Shown here in pieces: positions 6,668-15,015 of a stretch of 32,216 nt of DNA (the stretch's first letter is position 1; every line of letters starts with the position of its first letter). Source of the DNA: Pedobacter terrae (GTDB taxonomy: Bacteria; Bacteroidota; Bacteroidia; Sphingobacteriales; Sphingobacteriaceae); assembly GCF_900100705.1 (NCBI RefSeq), contig NZ_FNCH01000035.1:1-32216 (forward strand), written 5' to 3'. A model generated the notes under the pieces. It did not search any database, had not been told where the DNA came from, and was given only the letters and a program-made list of their open reading frames with translations. The translations under genes and the position numbers were made by a program.

Positions 6668-6750
6668 CACCTAAACCTGACAGCAGCGAACACCGAACGT
6701 AGAGAGGTAAAGCGAATGGCAGGACTGCCTAAACCCAAATGCTATTGCAA
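6668..6750 (+). repeat. CACCTAAACC-family dispersed repeat, copy B
   Basis: Plus strand: cacctaaacctgacagcagcg, then gaacgtagagagg, then the closing box gcctaaaccc at 6727-6736 and a gctattgcaactgc tail. The segment gaacgtagag(a/c)gg is shared with copy C at 22110-22211. The rest of 6340-6869 holds the terminator, a type 1 REP, the AIM24 remnant and a partial type 2 REP (6794-6857), and no gene. Confidence 0.6.
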
Positions 6751-6793
6751 CTGCTTTCCAAAAAAACGTTAGTATACTAATGCATAAATCTTG

Positions 6794-6857
6794 CTGACTC
6801 AAGTGAAGGAAATGGAGAAACCTTATTGATTAAGATCTCTCCACTTCGGTCGATGAC
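6794..6857. repeat. Partial REP-like element, type 2
   Basis: aagtgaaggaaatggagaaacc and gatctctccacttcggtcgatgacg are degenerate inverted halves of the element seen in full at 18640-18745. It lies just past the stop codon of the AIM24-like gene. Confidence 0.5.
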
Positions 6858-6869
6858 GATTCTACTATT

Positions 6870-7571
6870 TTAAGACTTCGCTGCGTATTTCACCTCTTCG
6901 TAAGGCTGTACCAATACCCATCCTTCGCCAAAAAACTCTAATTGGAATGATTCGCCACTTCCCCTACCGATAAAAGAACCAAATGTTAAATTGGTTTTAA
7001 TGTTCGGCGTTAAGTTTTCCGACCAGGCTACCGTAGCATTCGGATCGGTATACACAGGTTGATTGGCCGATACCCTTAATAAAATCGGTTCTCCGTGTGT
7101 AGTAATGGCAATATAACCGCTGCCAGATAATTTAACCTGAAATAAACCACCGCTCATCATCCCGGCAATGCTTTTTAACATTTTTATTTCATTTTTTATA
7201 TTCTCTTCTAATGCTAAAACATCATTACCATTTACAAAAACTGACTCATTTTGAAGTTTGATGATTTTTACTTTTTTGCCCTCATCGGCCAGATATAATT
7301 TACCTGTTCCTGTGGCATGCATGAGTGAAGTGCCTTCACCTGATATCGCTTTCTTTAATAAACCACCCAAACCTTTACTCAATAGTCCTTCTCTTTTAAA
7401 CTCGATATTTCCAATATAAGCAACCATTGATCCTGTTTTTGCCAGGATTTTTTGATTTTTCAGGTTTACTTCCAGCATGGCTGGTTTCTCCAGTTCAAAG
7501 AAATCATTTTCATTAGGGTTTTCTGCAGATTCCTGAATGAGCTCATTCAGCGTGTATTCTTTTTGTGCCAT
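6870..7571 (-). CDS. AIM24 family protein (TIGR00266/DUF124)
   Basis: A 233-residue protein made almost wholly of short beta strands in the AIM24 pattern: LEVNLKNQKILAKTGSMVAY near residues 34-53, GGLLKKAISGEGTSLMHATG near 87-106, then LSGSGYIAITTHGEPI and GEGWVLVQPYEEV at the C-terminus. The family is widespread in bacteria, forms a trimeric beta-structure, and its yeast namesake is a mitochondrial inner membrane organisation protein; the bacterial role is not established. There is no signal peptide. It lies 107 bases downstream of the NAD(P)HX repair gene on the same strand, so the two may share transcription. A 3'-end relic of the same gene lies at 6541-6597. Confidence 0.88.
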   Translation of the reverse strand: MAQKEYTLNELIQESAENPNENDFFELEKPAMLEVNLKNQKILAKTGSMVAYIGNIEFKREGLLSKGLGGLLKKAISGEGTSLMHATGTGKLYLADEGKKVKIIKLQNESVFVNGNDVLALEENIKNEIKMLKSIAGMMSGGLFQVKLSGSGYIAITTHGEPILLRVSANQPVYTDPNATVAWSENLTPNIKTNLTFGSFIGRGSGESFQLEFFGEGWVLVQPYEEVKYAAKS

Positions 7572-7678
7572 AAATTTGTTTTCCGTTTTAAGATATCTGT
7601 TAATTAAAATATTCGTGTGAATTATAAACCATTAGCATAGAAGCTAATAAATCTTTTTTAAAAAAAATTGTATTGAAC

Positions 7679-9175
7679 CTATTTAGATATGAGTGTTTTA
7701 ATCTCTTTTGGTATTCTACCGGCGAGCTGGGATGCAGCAACTACAAACTGTTCTTCCGCTAAATAATCGCCTGCCTTTCCATGGATATAGCAGCCCAAAA
7801 TAGCAGCGTTTTCTGTAGAATATCCCTGAGCTTTAAAACCTGCAATCATGCCAGTAAGCACGTCACCCATTCCACCTTGTGCCATTGCCGGATTACCTGT
7901 AGGATTGATCAATACTTTACCCGTTGGCAGACAAATAAAAGTAAACTGGTTCTTAAGTACGATAACGATTCTTTGCTTCTTAGCCTGTACTTTGGCCGTT
8001 TGCACCCTGTCCCACCAATTATCATGTTCGCCAAATAACCGATCAAACTCTTTCATGTGCGGGGTAATAATGGTATTTGCAGCAAGTTTATCAAGCAAAT
8101 CAGTCCTTTCGCTCAAAATGTTCAGCGCATCTGCATCAATAATCAGTGGTTGGTTTACCATAATCAAACTTTCCAATAGTTTTTCATGATCAGCTTCGGT
8201 ACCTAGCCCCGGACCAATAGCAATTGCCTGATATTTCTTGGGGTCTTCTATTCTGGTGTATTCATCTCTCGGTAATGCCATTACCTCTGGCAATGTGGCA
8301 TTTAAGGCAGTTAACCCACTTTGTGGAATACATGCAGTAGTCAATCCCGCGCCAGTATGTAAACAAGCCATAGCAGAAAGCAACGCTGCGCCCATGGTTT
8401 GGCTATTCCCTGCAATAATCAATGCATGACCATAAGTACCTTTATGACTGAATAATTTTCGGGGCTGCAGGATCTTTTCTATATCGCGCGCATCCAATAA
8501 ATAGAAATCGGCCTCTTGCTTTTGTATAAAATTCTCATCCAGATCAATATCAACCACCTCATATTTCTCGGTTGCCATGGCCGACTCCGGGAAAAAGAAA
8601 TTAATTTTCGGCCTTTGAAAGCATATGGTTTTATAGGCTTTTATACCATTATAATCTTTAGGCAGTTTACCTTCAGCAAAAAAACCGGTAGGTACATCAA
8701 CCGCATATACCTTTTTATTCAGCTTATTTATAGCCTGTGCAAGCGCTTCAAATTCTCCAGCTAACGGTTTATTTAAGCCAGAGCCTAAAATGGCATCAAT
8801 AATGATATCGGCCTTTAGGTTTTTTAGATCAGCAATCTGATTAATGATTGTTTTTTTACAACGTGTTTCCTCCATCCGTTGCAGGTTGATCGAAAAATCT
8901 TCGCTCTGTTTTTCAGAGAAGTTAACAATGTAAATTTTTAAATTCTCATATCCGTTGGCAATGAGCAAATGTGCAATAGCCAGCCCGTCTCCCCCATTAT
9001 TTCCCTTCCCACAAAATATAGCCACGCTTTTGCTGGTATCGAACTCGTCTCTCAAAAAGCACTGCACAAAAGCCCTTGCAGCCTTTTCCATCAAGTCAAT
9101 TGATGCAATTGGTTTGTTGGCGATGGTAAACTGATCGGCACTGCGCATTTGAGCAGAATTAAGCAATGTTCGCAT
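7679..9175 (-). CDS. nnr: Bifunctional NAD(P)H-hydrate epimerase / ADP-dependent NAD(P)H-hydrate dehydratase
   Basis: This metabolite-repair enzyme of 498 residues converts damaged, hydrated NADH and NADPH (NADHX, NADPHX) back to the active cofactors. The N-terminal YjeF_N epimerase domain (residues 1-215) has the nucleotide-binding motif GKGNNGGDG at 56-64 and the DAILGSGLNKPLAGEF segment. The C-terminal carbohydrate-kinase-like dehydratase domain has HKGTYGHALIIAGN, GPGLGTEADHEK, and NPTGNPAMAQGGMGDVLTG with the ATP/ADP-site GGMGD at 434-438. The length is that of the usual fusion. The ATG at 9173-9175 gives the standard N-terminus (SAQMRSADQFTI). A membrane-protein gene runs divergently, with its start 168 bases away. 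Confidence 0.96.
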   Translation of the reverse strand: MRTLLNSAQMRSADQFTIANKPIASIDLMEKAARAFVQCFLRDEFDTSKSVAIFCGKGNNGGDGLAIAHLLIANGYENLKIYIVNFSEKQSEDFSINLQRMEETRCKKTIINQIADLKNLKADIIIDAILGSGLNKPLAGEFEALAQAINKLNKKVYAVDVPTGFFAEGKLPKDYNGIKAYKTICFQRPKINFFFPESAMATEKYEVVDIDLDENFIQKQEADFYLLDARDIEKILQPRKLFSHKGTYGHALIIAGNSQTMGAALLSAMACLHTGAGLTTACIPQSGLTALNATLPEVMALPRDEYTRIEDPKKYQAIAIGPGLGTEADHEKLLESLIMVNQPLIIDADALNILSERTDLLDKLAANTIITPHMKEFDRLFGEHDNWWDRVQTAKVQAKKQRIVIVLKNQFTFICLPTGKVLINPTGNPAMAQGGMGDVLTGMIAGFKAQGYSTENAAILGCYIHGKAGDYLAEEQFVVAASQLAGRIPKEIKTLISK

Positions 9176-9306
9176 ATGACTAAAATAAGAGTATACAGCT
9201 ATAATGCAAAAGATAGGATTTTGTTTGGTTTTTTGTTTTTGAAGATATCAGATTTTAAAAACTTTTTACAGCTATTGCTTTTTATTTTATACCTTTTACC
9301 CATCTT

Positions 9307-9314
9307 TAGCTTTG
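9307..9314 (+). promoter_or_regulatory. Promoter -7 box of the YiaA/YiaB-like gene
   Basis: TAGCTTTG lies 29 bases before the ATG at 9344. It supports that start over the longer open frame reaching back into nnr. Confidence 0.5.
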
Positions 9315-9343
9315 TCTATCGAATTAAATTAAATCTCAAAACA

Positions 9344-9760
9344 ATGAATCAAAAACCATCAAATGCATTCGTGGCAGCTTCCTGGATTGCTCTGGGCACC
9401 GGAATGATTGGCTTTATTGTAGGCCTATGGCGTTCTGATATGCTGCTTAATGAAAAAGGATATTATTTTACTGTACTAATGTTTGGCCTTTTCGCTGTAA
9501 TTTCTTTGCAAAAAGCTGTTCGCGATAAATTGGAAGGAATTCCGGTTACTGAAATTTATTATGGCATCAGTTGGTTTTCTACGTTATTAACCATTACCTT
9601 ATTGGTAATCGGTTTGTGGAATGCCACCTTGCTACCTAGTGAAAAAGGATTTTATGCCTTCGCCTTTTTACTCTCGCTTTTTGGTGCCATTACGGTACAG
9701 AAAAATACGAGGGACAGCCAGATGGTGAATAAAAACAAAGATCAGGATAGCTCACTTTAA
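9344..9760 (+). CDS. YiaA/YiaB-like inner membrane protein
   Basis: A 138-residue protein with four predicted transmembrane helices arranged as two similar halves. Each half has a G-hydrophobic helix ending in a short loop and an EKG(Y/F)Y(F/A)...F motif: IGFIVGLWRSDMLLNEKGYY, and LLVIGLWNATLLPSEKGFY. This duplicated helix pair is the hallmark of the YiaA/YiaB family, whose function is unknown. The frame is open upstream to 9149, but that part overlaps the nnr start on the other strand and precedes the promoter box, so I use the ATG at 9344. The C-terminus is short and hydrophilic (KNTRDSQMVNKNKDQDSSL). A hairpin follows directly. Confidence 0.85.
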   Translation: MNQKPSNAFVAASWIALGTGMIGFIVGLWRSDMLLNEKGYYFTVLMFGLFAVISLQKAVRDKLEGIPVTEIYYGISWFSTLLTITLLVIGLWNATLLPSEKGFYAFAFLLSLFGAITVQKNTRDSQMVNKNKDQDSSL

Positions 9761-9767
9761 AAACGAA

Positions 9768-9808
9768 AGCAGGCCTTATGACATTAACTCATAAAGCCTG
9801 CTGTTTCT
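9768..9808 (+). terminator. Likely terminator
   Basis: agcaggc (9768-9774) pairs with gcctgct (9796-9802), and the inner ttatga/tcataa extends the stem past one mismatch. The following gtttct is only a weak T tract. Confidence 0.55.
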
Positions 9809-9884
9809 AATGGCGAAGCTCATCGGATGATGCAAGTGCTTTCGCATTACTTCCAAGAAAATATGATAAACCTGTGCAATTAAT

Positions 9885-10601
9885 ATGTCTGATCAAATCA
9901 TCATTGGTGTTACCGATTGTAGTAAATATGAAATTTATCGCGACTGGGTATTATCTTACGATAAAGATGTTTCAGTAATCCAACTTGGATATAAGCTCAA
10001 TAATTTCGACGAGATTAAAAAATGCAATGGTATTGTTTTAACTGGTGGTGAAGATGTGCATCCGCGATTTTATAACCAGCCTGAATACTATCCTTATTGT
10101 TATGATGATGATGTAGACGAAAAACGAGATGAATTCGAATTTAAGGTGTTAACCTATACCGAAGCCAATTCTATTCCTGTTTTAGGCATTTGTAGGGGCA
10201 TACAGGTGGGAAATGTATTTTTTGGTGGCACTTTAATTCCCGACATCCCAACATGGGGAAAATTTGATCATTCTAAAATGTACGATAAATCAGATCGCTA
10301 TCATGAGATTATGATAAATCCCTCTTCTTGGTTAAGCCAGATTGTGAATACCGATAAGGGACTGGTAAACAGCAATCACCATCAAAGTACTGATAAAACC
10401 GGAAAAGGACTGGTGGTGAGTGCTATTTCTCCTGATGGAGTTACCGAAGCCATGGAACGGATTAAACCTAAAGAAAAATCGTTTTTGTTATTTGTACAAT
10501 GGCATCCCGAAAGGTTGAAAGATCAGCAAAGCCCTTTTAGTAAAAATATACATGAGGCTTTTATTCATGCTATTAAGACTAATCTTAAGAATGAAAGCTA
10601 A
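9885..10601 (+). CDS. Class I glutamine amidotransferase-like hydrolase (peptidase C26, PuuD-like)
   Basis: A 238-residue cytoplasmic protein of the gamma-glutamyl-gamma-aminobutyrate hydrolase family. The nucleophile elbow is GICRGIQ with C103. The catalytic His and Glu are in QWHPE (H207, E209). Other family features are IVLTGGEDVHPRFY near residue 50 and NSNHHQSTD near 163-170. Members cleave gamma-glutamyl amide bonds, for example gamma-glutamyl-GABA in putrescine breakdown, but no other putrescine genes are nearby, so the true substrate is unknown. All catalytic residues are present. The gene is followed by a small SpoIIAA-like gene 77 bases away on the same strand. Confidence 0.88.
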   Translation: MSDQIIIGVTDCSKYEIYRDWVLSYDKDVSVIQLGYKLNNFDEIKKCNGIVLTGGEDVHPRFYNQPEYYPYCYDDDVDEKRDEFEFKVLTYTEANSIPVLGICRGIQVGNVFFGGTLIPDIPTWGKFDHSKMYDKSDRYHEIMINPSSWLSQIVNTDKGLVNSNHHQSTDKTGKGLVVSAISPDGVTEAMERIKPKEKSFLLFVQWHPERLKDQQSPFSKNIHEAFIHAIKTNLKNES

Positions 10602-10678
10602 CAGACGAAAAATAAATTGACATACCGATATCAAGGAATTTAATAAATCATAAGGAGATCTTTTAAGTAAGTAGTGAA

Positions 10679-11068
10679 ATGAGAAGCGACAGCCACAATC
10701 AACTTATAGAAGGCGAAATAGCCGATTATTTATTGACGGATGAGGGCATATTGGTTTCATATAGCAAAAGCATCTTGCGTACTGTAGAAAATATCAAAGC
10801 TAATGTCGCACTGGTGAAGGAAATCACTAATAACAAAAAAGTTCCGTTGTTAATTTATTTAAAAAATTCCCCCGTACCAGACAAAGAAACCCGAAAATTT
10901 TCGACGGAGCAGTTGCCTCAAATTTATACGGCTATGGCCATGGTTTCGAAACCTGGTTTGGCGCATTTGATTATGAAGATGCTGTTTAAGTTTCAAAATC
11001 CGCCTATTCCGATAAAGTCATTTACAGATAAAGAGAAAGCGATGGAATGGCTGAAGCGTTTTTTGTAA
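10679..11068 (+). CDS. Small SpoIIAA/STAS-like protein (hypothetical)
   Basis: A 129-residue soluble protein without signal or membrane segment. The alternating pattern (EIADYLLTDEGILVSY, then VALVKEITNNKKVPLLIYL, then PGLAHLIMKMLFKFQNP, ending SFTDKEKAMEWLKRFL) resembles the SpoIIAA-like small domain proteins common in Bacteroidota, where the final T-x-E-K-A-x-E-W-L helix is typical. No phosphorylatable serine motif can be assigned with certainty. The function is unknown. A purine-rich aaggag lies 23 bases before the ATG, too far to act as a normal ribosome site. Confidence 0.65.
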   Translation: MRSDSHNQLIEGEIADYLLTDEGILVSYSKSILRTVENIKANVALVKEITNNKKVPLLIYLKNSPVPDKETRKFSTEQLPQIYTAMAMVSKPGLAHLIMKMLFKFQNPPIPIKSFTDKEKAMEWLKRFL

Positions 11069-11287
11069 GTTAGGGTGGCTTGATTGATCGCAAGACTACA
11101 ACATTTTGCGTTAAGCCTACGACTCCGCTCAGACTGACAACTCTCCAGCTTATGAATCCACCACTCTGCGCTCTTTGCCTTTCTCTGTAACCTCTGTGGT
11201 TAATTGAGAAACAAATATCTTCGATTAAAATCTTTTTTAATAAATTGCGGATTATACTTATCCGGTCAATCCGATTTAATTATTTTA

Positions 11288-13237
11288 ATGAAAAAATTAT
11301 TCCTGTTCATCTCCTGCTGTTTTTTTGCAGCTAATATCTCCGCTCAATCTATTGTTGCAGAAACTGAAATCGGCGATGCTGAAAGTGAAGTTGCACAAAC
11401 GCAAATTGCCATTATACCTGAGCCTGTATCTCTGGTAAAAAAGGCAGGTATGTTTACTTTGCCTGAAAATGTAATTATACAGGCCGTAAAGAGTGTAGAC
11501 CTGAAGCAATCGATTAATTATCTGTCTGACCGGATCACCACAACTACAGGCAAATTTGTGAGTACCGTAAGTAATTCGGCCCATCCTACCATTAAACTCA
11601 TTTTAAACACGCAGGAAGATGCACAATTGGGTAAAGAGGGCTACAAATTAAACGTTAATCCTACTCAGGTTGTCATCACAGCCAATCAACCAGCAGGTAT
11701 CTTTTACGGCGTTCAATCGTTACTTCAACTTTTCCCAGCTGAAATCGAAAGTAAAGAACTTGTGAAAGGCATCAAATGGAAAGCACCCTGTGTTGATGTA
11801 ATTGATTATCCAAAATTAGGATGGCGGGGTTTAATGTTCGATGTTGCCCGTCATTTTTTTACCAAACAAGAAGTAAAACAGTTTATTGATGACATGGTTC
11901 GCTATAAATTCAATCTTTTGCATTTACATCTTGCTGATGATGAAGGCTGGAGGATTGAAATTAAAGGCTTACCTAAATTAATCGAAATTGGCGCCTGGAG
12001 CGTTAAAAAAACCGGAACATTTGGTGAGTTTACGCCACCTGCCCCCGATGAGCCTCGAACTTATGGCGGATTTTATACTCAGGAGGATATTAAAGAACTC
12101 GTTCAGTACGCACAAGAACGTTTTGTAAACATATTGCCGGAAATTGATGTTCCAGGGCACAGTTTAGCCATTATTGCCTCTTATCCAGAGTTATCCTGCA
12201 CACCAGATGCGGTAAATTATAAAGTTCGTTCGGGTGAGAAAATAATGGATTGGAGCCGTGGAGCGCCACCAACAGCTTTGGTTGATAATACGCTTTGCCC
12301 AGCCAATGAAAAGGTTTACGTATTTTTAGATTCGGTACTTACCCAGGTAGCTAAACTTTTTCCTTTCGAATACATTCACATGGGTGGCGATGAAGCGCCG
12401 CATAATTTCTGGGAAAAGAACGATCAGATTAAAGCATTAATGGTTCGCGAAGGCTTAAAAACCATGCCGCAGGTTCAGGCTTATTTTGAAAAACGTGTAG
12501 AACAAATCGTGATTTCGAAAGGTAAAAAATTTATGGGTTGGGATGAAATTCTTGAAGGAGGTGTTTCGCCAACAGCTGCTGTAATGAGTTGGAGGGGAAT
12601 GAAATATGGTATACAGGCCGCTAACGACAAACATAACGTGGTAATGAGTCCGACTGATTTTGCCTACTTAGATTATATGCAGGCTGACGCCATTACCGAG
12701 CCGAAAGTATATGCTTCGCTTCGACTAAATAAAGCTTATCAATTTAATCCGGTTCCCGCAGGTGTAAATGCACAATATATTATTGGCGCACAAGCCAACC
12801 TCTGGACAGAACAGATTTTTACCTTCCGCCAGGTTGAATACATGGTTTATCCACGTGCATTTGCCATTGCCGAATCAATCTGGAGTCCGATTGAAAAGAA
12901 AAACTGGACCAATTTTGTTGATCGCACACAACAGCATTTCAAACGATTGGATTTTGCAGAGATTAAATATTCTCCTGCTATTTACGACCCGATTTTTACC
13001 GTAAAACGTAGTGCTGATAAACAATTGATGATAGAATTGACCACAGAAATAGATGGTTTAGACATTTACTACAGTTTTGACAACTCTACACCCGATCGGT
13101 TTTACCCAAAATACACATCGGCATTACAGGTACCTAAAGATGCCAGCATGTTGCGCGTAATTACGTATCGTGGCAAACAGCCAATCGGACGGTTGATCAG
13201 CATGCCTGTTGCAGATTTACAGAAAAGGGCGAGATAA
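11288..13237 (+). CDS. Secreted beta-N-acetylhexosaminidase, GH20
   Basis: A 649-residue exported enzyme that removes terminal N-acetylglucosamine or N-acetylgalactosamine from glycans such as chitin oligomers, peptidoglycan fragments or host-type glycans. The signal peptide starts at MKKLFLFIS and ends near ANISAQ. A GH20b domain follows (about 40-170), then the catalytic barrel (about 175-520) with GWRGLMFDVARHF, LHLADDEGWR and HMGGDEAP, where D368 and E369 are the catalytic pair. A C-terminal chitobiase-type beta domain (about 570-640, IYYSFDNSTPDRFYP) completes it. The frame is open 28 codons further upstream, but the signal peptide fixes the ATG at 11288. The stop is one base before the next gene. 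Confidence 0.95.
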   Translation: MKKLFLFISCCFFAANISAQSIVAETEIGDAESEVAQTQIAIIPEPVSLVKKAGMFTLPENVIIQAVKSVDLKQSINYLSDRITTTTGKFVSTVSNSAHPTIKLILNTQEDAQLGKEGYKLNVNPTQVVITANQPAGIFYGVQSLLQLFPAEIESKELVKGIKWKAPCVDVIDYPKLGWRGLMFDVARHFFTKQEVKQFIDDMVRYKFNLLHLHLADDEGWRIEIKGLPKLIEIGAWSVKKTGTFGEFTPPAPDEPRTYGGFYTQEDIKELVQYAQERFVNILPEIDVPGHSLAIIASYPELSCTPDAVNYKVRSGEKIMDWSRGAPPTALVDNTLCPANEKVYVFLDSVLTQVAKLFPFEYIHMGGDEAPHNFWEKNDQIKALMVREGLKTMPQVQAYFEKRVEQIVISKGKKFMGWDEILEGGVSPTAAVMSWRGMKYGIQAANDKHNVVMSPTDFAYLDYMQADAITEPKVYASLRLNKAYQFNPVPAGVNAQYIIGAQANLWTEQIFTFRQVEYMVYPRAFAIAESIWSPIEKKNWTNFVDRTQQHFKRLDFAEIKYSPAIYDPIFTVKRSADKQLMIELTTEIDGLDIYYSFDNSTPDRFYPKYTSALQVPKDASMLRVITYRGKQPIGRLISMPVADLQKRAR

Positions 13238-13238
13238 A

Positions 13239-13709
13239 ATGGGGAAAGAAATAGAGCGCAAGTTTTTAATCGATCAGCAAAAGTGGGATAACCTGACTAA
13301 GCCGGAAGGAAAACTGTTAAGGCAGGGTTATTTACTTAGCGATAAAGATAAAACGATCCGCGTAAGGGCAACCGAAACTAAAGGTTTTTTAACCATAAAA
13401 GGTCAAACTATCGGCGCCACAAGGTTAGAATATGAGTATGAAATTCCGGTTGTCGAAGCCACCGAATTGCTGGATAACTTCTCAGTATCCGAGCTTTCAA
13501 AAACCCGCTACGAAATTCAGTTTAACGGCAAACTTTGGGAAGTAGATGTATTTTCTGGCGACAACGCAGGGTTGATTGTTGCCGAAATTGAACTGGAAAG
13601 CGAAGAAGAGACTTTTGATTTACCAGATTGGATAGATAAAGAGGTAACAGAAGAGGAAAGATATTATAACTCCAACTTAACGGTCAGGCCTTTTAAAGAT
13701 TGGATTTAG
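13239..13709 (+). CDS. CYTH domain protein (triphosphate tunnel metalloenzyme)
   Basis: A 156-residue protein of the CYTH superfamily. The signature ExExK is E4-I-E6-R-K8 at the very N-terminus (MGKEIERKFL). Further charged strands that line the tunnel are visible (TIRVRATETKGFLTIKGQ, RLEYEYEIP, WEVDVFSGDNAGLIVAEIEL). Small bacterial CYTH proteins usually hydrolyse inorganic triphosphate or related polyphosphates. The length fits the single-domain group (about 150-160). Its ATG lies one base after the hexosaminidase stop, so the two are read from one message. The functional reason for that pairing is unclear. The sequence between it and the next gene is a terminator inside a larger inverted repeat. 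Confidence 0.92.
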   Translation: MGKEIERKFLIDQQKWDNLTKPEGKLLRQGYLLSDKDKTIRVRATETKGFLTIKGQTIGATRLEYEYEIPVVEATELLDNFSVSELSKTRYEIQFNGKLWEVDVFSGDNAGLIVAEIELESEEETFDLPDWIDKEVTEEERYYNSNLTVRPFKDWI

Positions 13710-13714
13710 ATTAA

Positions 13715-13845
13715 AGACCTCGCAGCATTAATCTGGTTTTGGAAATATTCCTTGAATGTTCTCCTTAATCCACAAAAAAAGAGGTCAGGTTTTAAAAACT
13801 TGACCTCTTTAAATAACCCCGCAAGTTTTCAGGCATACGAGGTCT
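13715..13845. repeat. Inverted repeat enclosing the terminator
   Basis: agacctcg (13715-13722) and cgaggtct (13838-13845) are perfect inverted ends 131 bases apart. The strong hairpin at 13778-13810 lies between them. Confidence 0.45.
13774..13814. terminator. Bidirectional terminator between CYTH and FKBP genes
   Basis: aaagaggtcaggtttt (13778-13793) pairs with aaaacttgacctcttt (13795-13810) with one G-T pair. An A run precedes it and a T-containing tract follows, so it can serve both converging genes. Confidence 0.75.
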
Positions 13846-13852
13846 AATGCGT

Positions 13853-14821
13853 TTACTTCGCCAATGGCGCGGCTGTATTTGGCTTGATAATACCTTTTAG
13901 CTCTACATCAAATACCAATGGTGTAAATGGATTAATTGGTCCGCCACCATTTTCGCCAAAACCCAATTTCGAGGGCAAAATCATTTTAATCTTACCACCA
14001 ACCCCAATCATTTGAATACCCTGGATCACACCTTGTGGCAATTGACCTAATGGCAAGCTTCTGGGTACATATTGTACATTTTCAGAGAAAATTCCGGCTT
14101 CTTTTGCAATTTTGGCATTTGAGGTATCAAAAACATTTAAAGCTCCATTCGATTTTTTATTGGTAAACTGACCGGTATAGTCCATTAATACCGTATCTGT
14201 TAAAGTTGCTCTTTCTGAATTGCCCGGCGCATAAATTACATACTGCAAGCCAGATGGTGCAGTAGTTACTTTTAGATTGTTCGCTTCAACGTACTTAGCT
14301 ATTTTGGCAGGCTCTACCGTTTTGTTTTTCTCGTTCAAGGCTTTGTATTCAGCCTCGAAAAAAAGTCTTTTCTTTGCTTCAAAAATAGAGTCAGCATCTT
14401 TTCCTTTGTGTAAAACCTTCTCAATTTTAATGGTAAAGGAAGCAATGTTCGATTTTAATCCTTTAGGTTTCGGCTGACCTGAATATTTCTCCATCGAATC
14501 CAGGTTCAATTTAAAAACGGCGCTATCTCCTTCTCCAAGCAATTTTAATCCAGAGGCCAAATCACCTTTAAACATCGATTTGCTAATGGCAAAGAACGCA
14601 GGACGCTCATTATCATAAGTATTTACCATTACCGAATCTGGATTGTTATTGGTTTCTACAGTTTGAACGCCGTTTAACTTTACGTAGTCGCCTTCCTGAA
14701 TTTTTGGCTTACCTTCACTTTTATAGATCTTGTAAGTCATATCTCCTTCACCCTTTTCGAACTTGTTACAGGCAGACAGGCCTAATGCTGCTGCCAAGAG
14801 AATAATTATTCCTTTTTTCAT
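13853..14821 (-). CDS. FKBP-type peptidyl-prolyl isomerase lipoprotein (paralogue 1)
   Basis: A 322-residue lipoprotein (MKKGIIILL, lipobox LSAC with C18) anchored in the envelope, probably on the periplasmic side. The N-terminal half (25-150) is a degenerate FKBP-like unit (EGDYVKLNGVQTV, LLGEGDSAVFKLNLD). A charged helical linker at about 150-180 (FEAEYKALNEKNKTVEP) leads to the C-terminal FKBP domain (205-315) with VLMDYTGQF, GVIQGIQMIGVGGKIKMILP and INPFTPLVFDVEL. It should speed proline isomerisation or act as a chaperone for exported proteins. Some active-site aromatics of classical FKBPs look replaced, so catalytic activity is uncertain. It is a clear paralogue of the next gene upstream, with its own promoter box. 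Confidence 0.88.
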   Translation of the reverse strand: MKKGIIILLAAALGLSACNKFEKGEGDMTYKIYKSEGKPKIQEGDYVKLNGVQTVETNNNPDSVMVNTYDNERPAFFAISKSMFKGDLASGLKLLGEGDSAVFKLNLDSMEKYSGQPKPKGLKSNIASFTIKIEKVLHKGKDADSIFEAKKRLFFEAEYKALNEKNKTVEPAKIAKYVEANNLKVTTAPSGLQYVIYAPGNSERATLTDTVLMDYTGQFTNKKSNGALNVFDTSNAKIAKEAGIFSENVQYVPRSLPLGQLPQGVIQGIQMIGVGGKIKMILPSKLGFGENGGGPINPFTPLVFDVELKGIIKPNTAAPLAK

Positions 14822-14888
14822 TTAATATTTTAATTAAAAATTAGCCTACAATTGGTTTTTGGAGAGCAGGCCATTTCATCTGATCAGA

Positions 14889-14896
14889 CAAAGATA
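14889..14896 (-). promoter_or_regulatory. -7 box of FKBP lipoprotein 1
   Basis: The minus strand reads TATCTTTG, 67 bases before the ATG. It lies after the terminator of paralogue 2, so paralogue 1 is transcribed separately. No well-spaced -33 TTG is seen. Confidence 0.5.
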
Positions 14897-14961
14897 GGCT
14901 ATAATAAGTTTTTACGAATCTTTGCAAAGTTTTATTTCTCGCTTCAACGTCAAAAAAATAG

Positions 14962-14998
14962 GCAAAAAAAATCCTGCTTATTAAGTGAAGCAGGATTT
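14962..14998 (-). terminator. Terminator of FKBP lipoprotein 2
   Basis: The minus strand pairs AAATCCTGCT (14989-14998) with AGCAGGATTT (14969-14978) and runs on into a T tract. Confidence 0.85.
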
Positions 14999-15015
14999 AA
15001 AATATGTTTTAAAAA

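Noticed and set aside
9149..9343. 65-codon extension of the YiaA/YiaB-like gene
   Set aside because: It overlaps the nnr start on the other strand, and the promoter box at 9307-9314 lies inside it.
11204..11287. 28-codon extension of the hexosaminidase
   Set aside because: It would bury the signal peptide that starts at ATG 11288.
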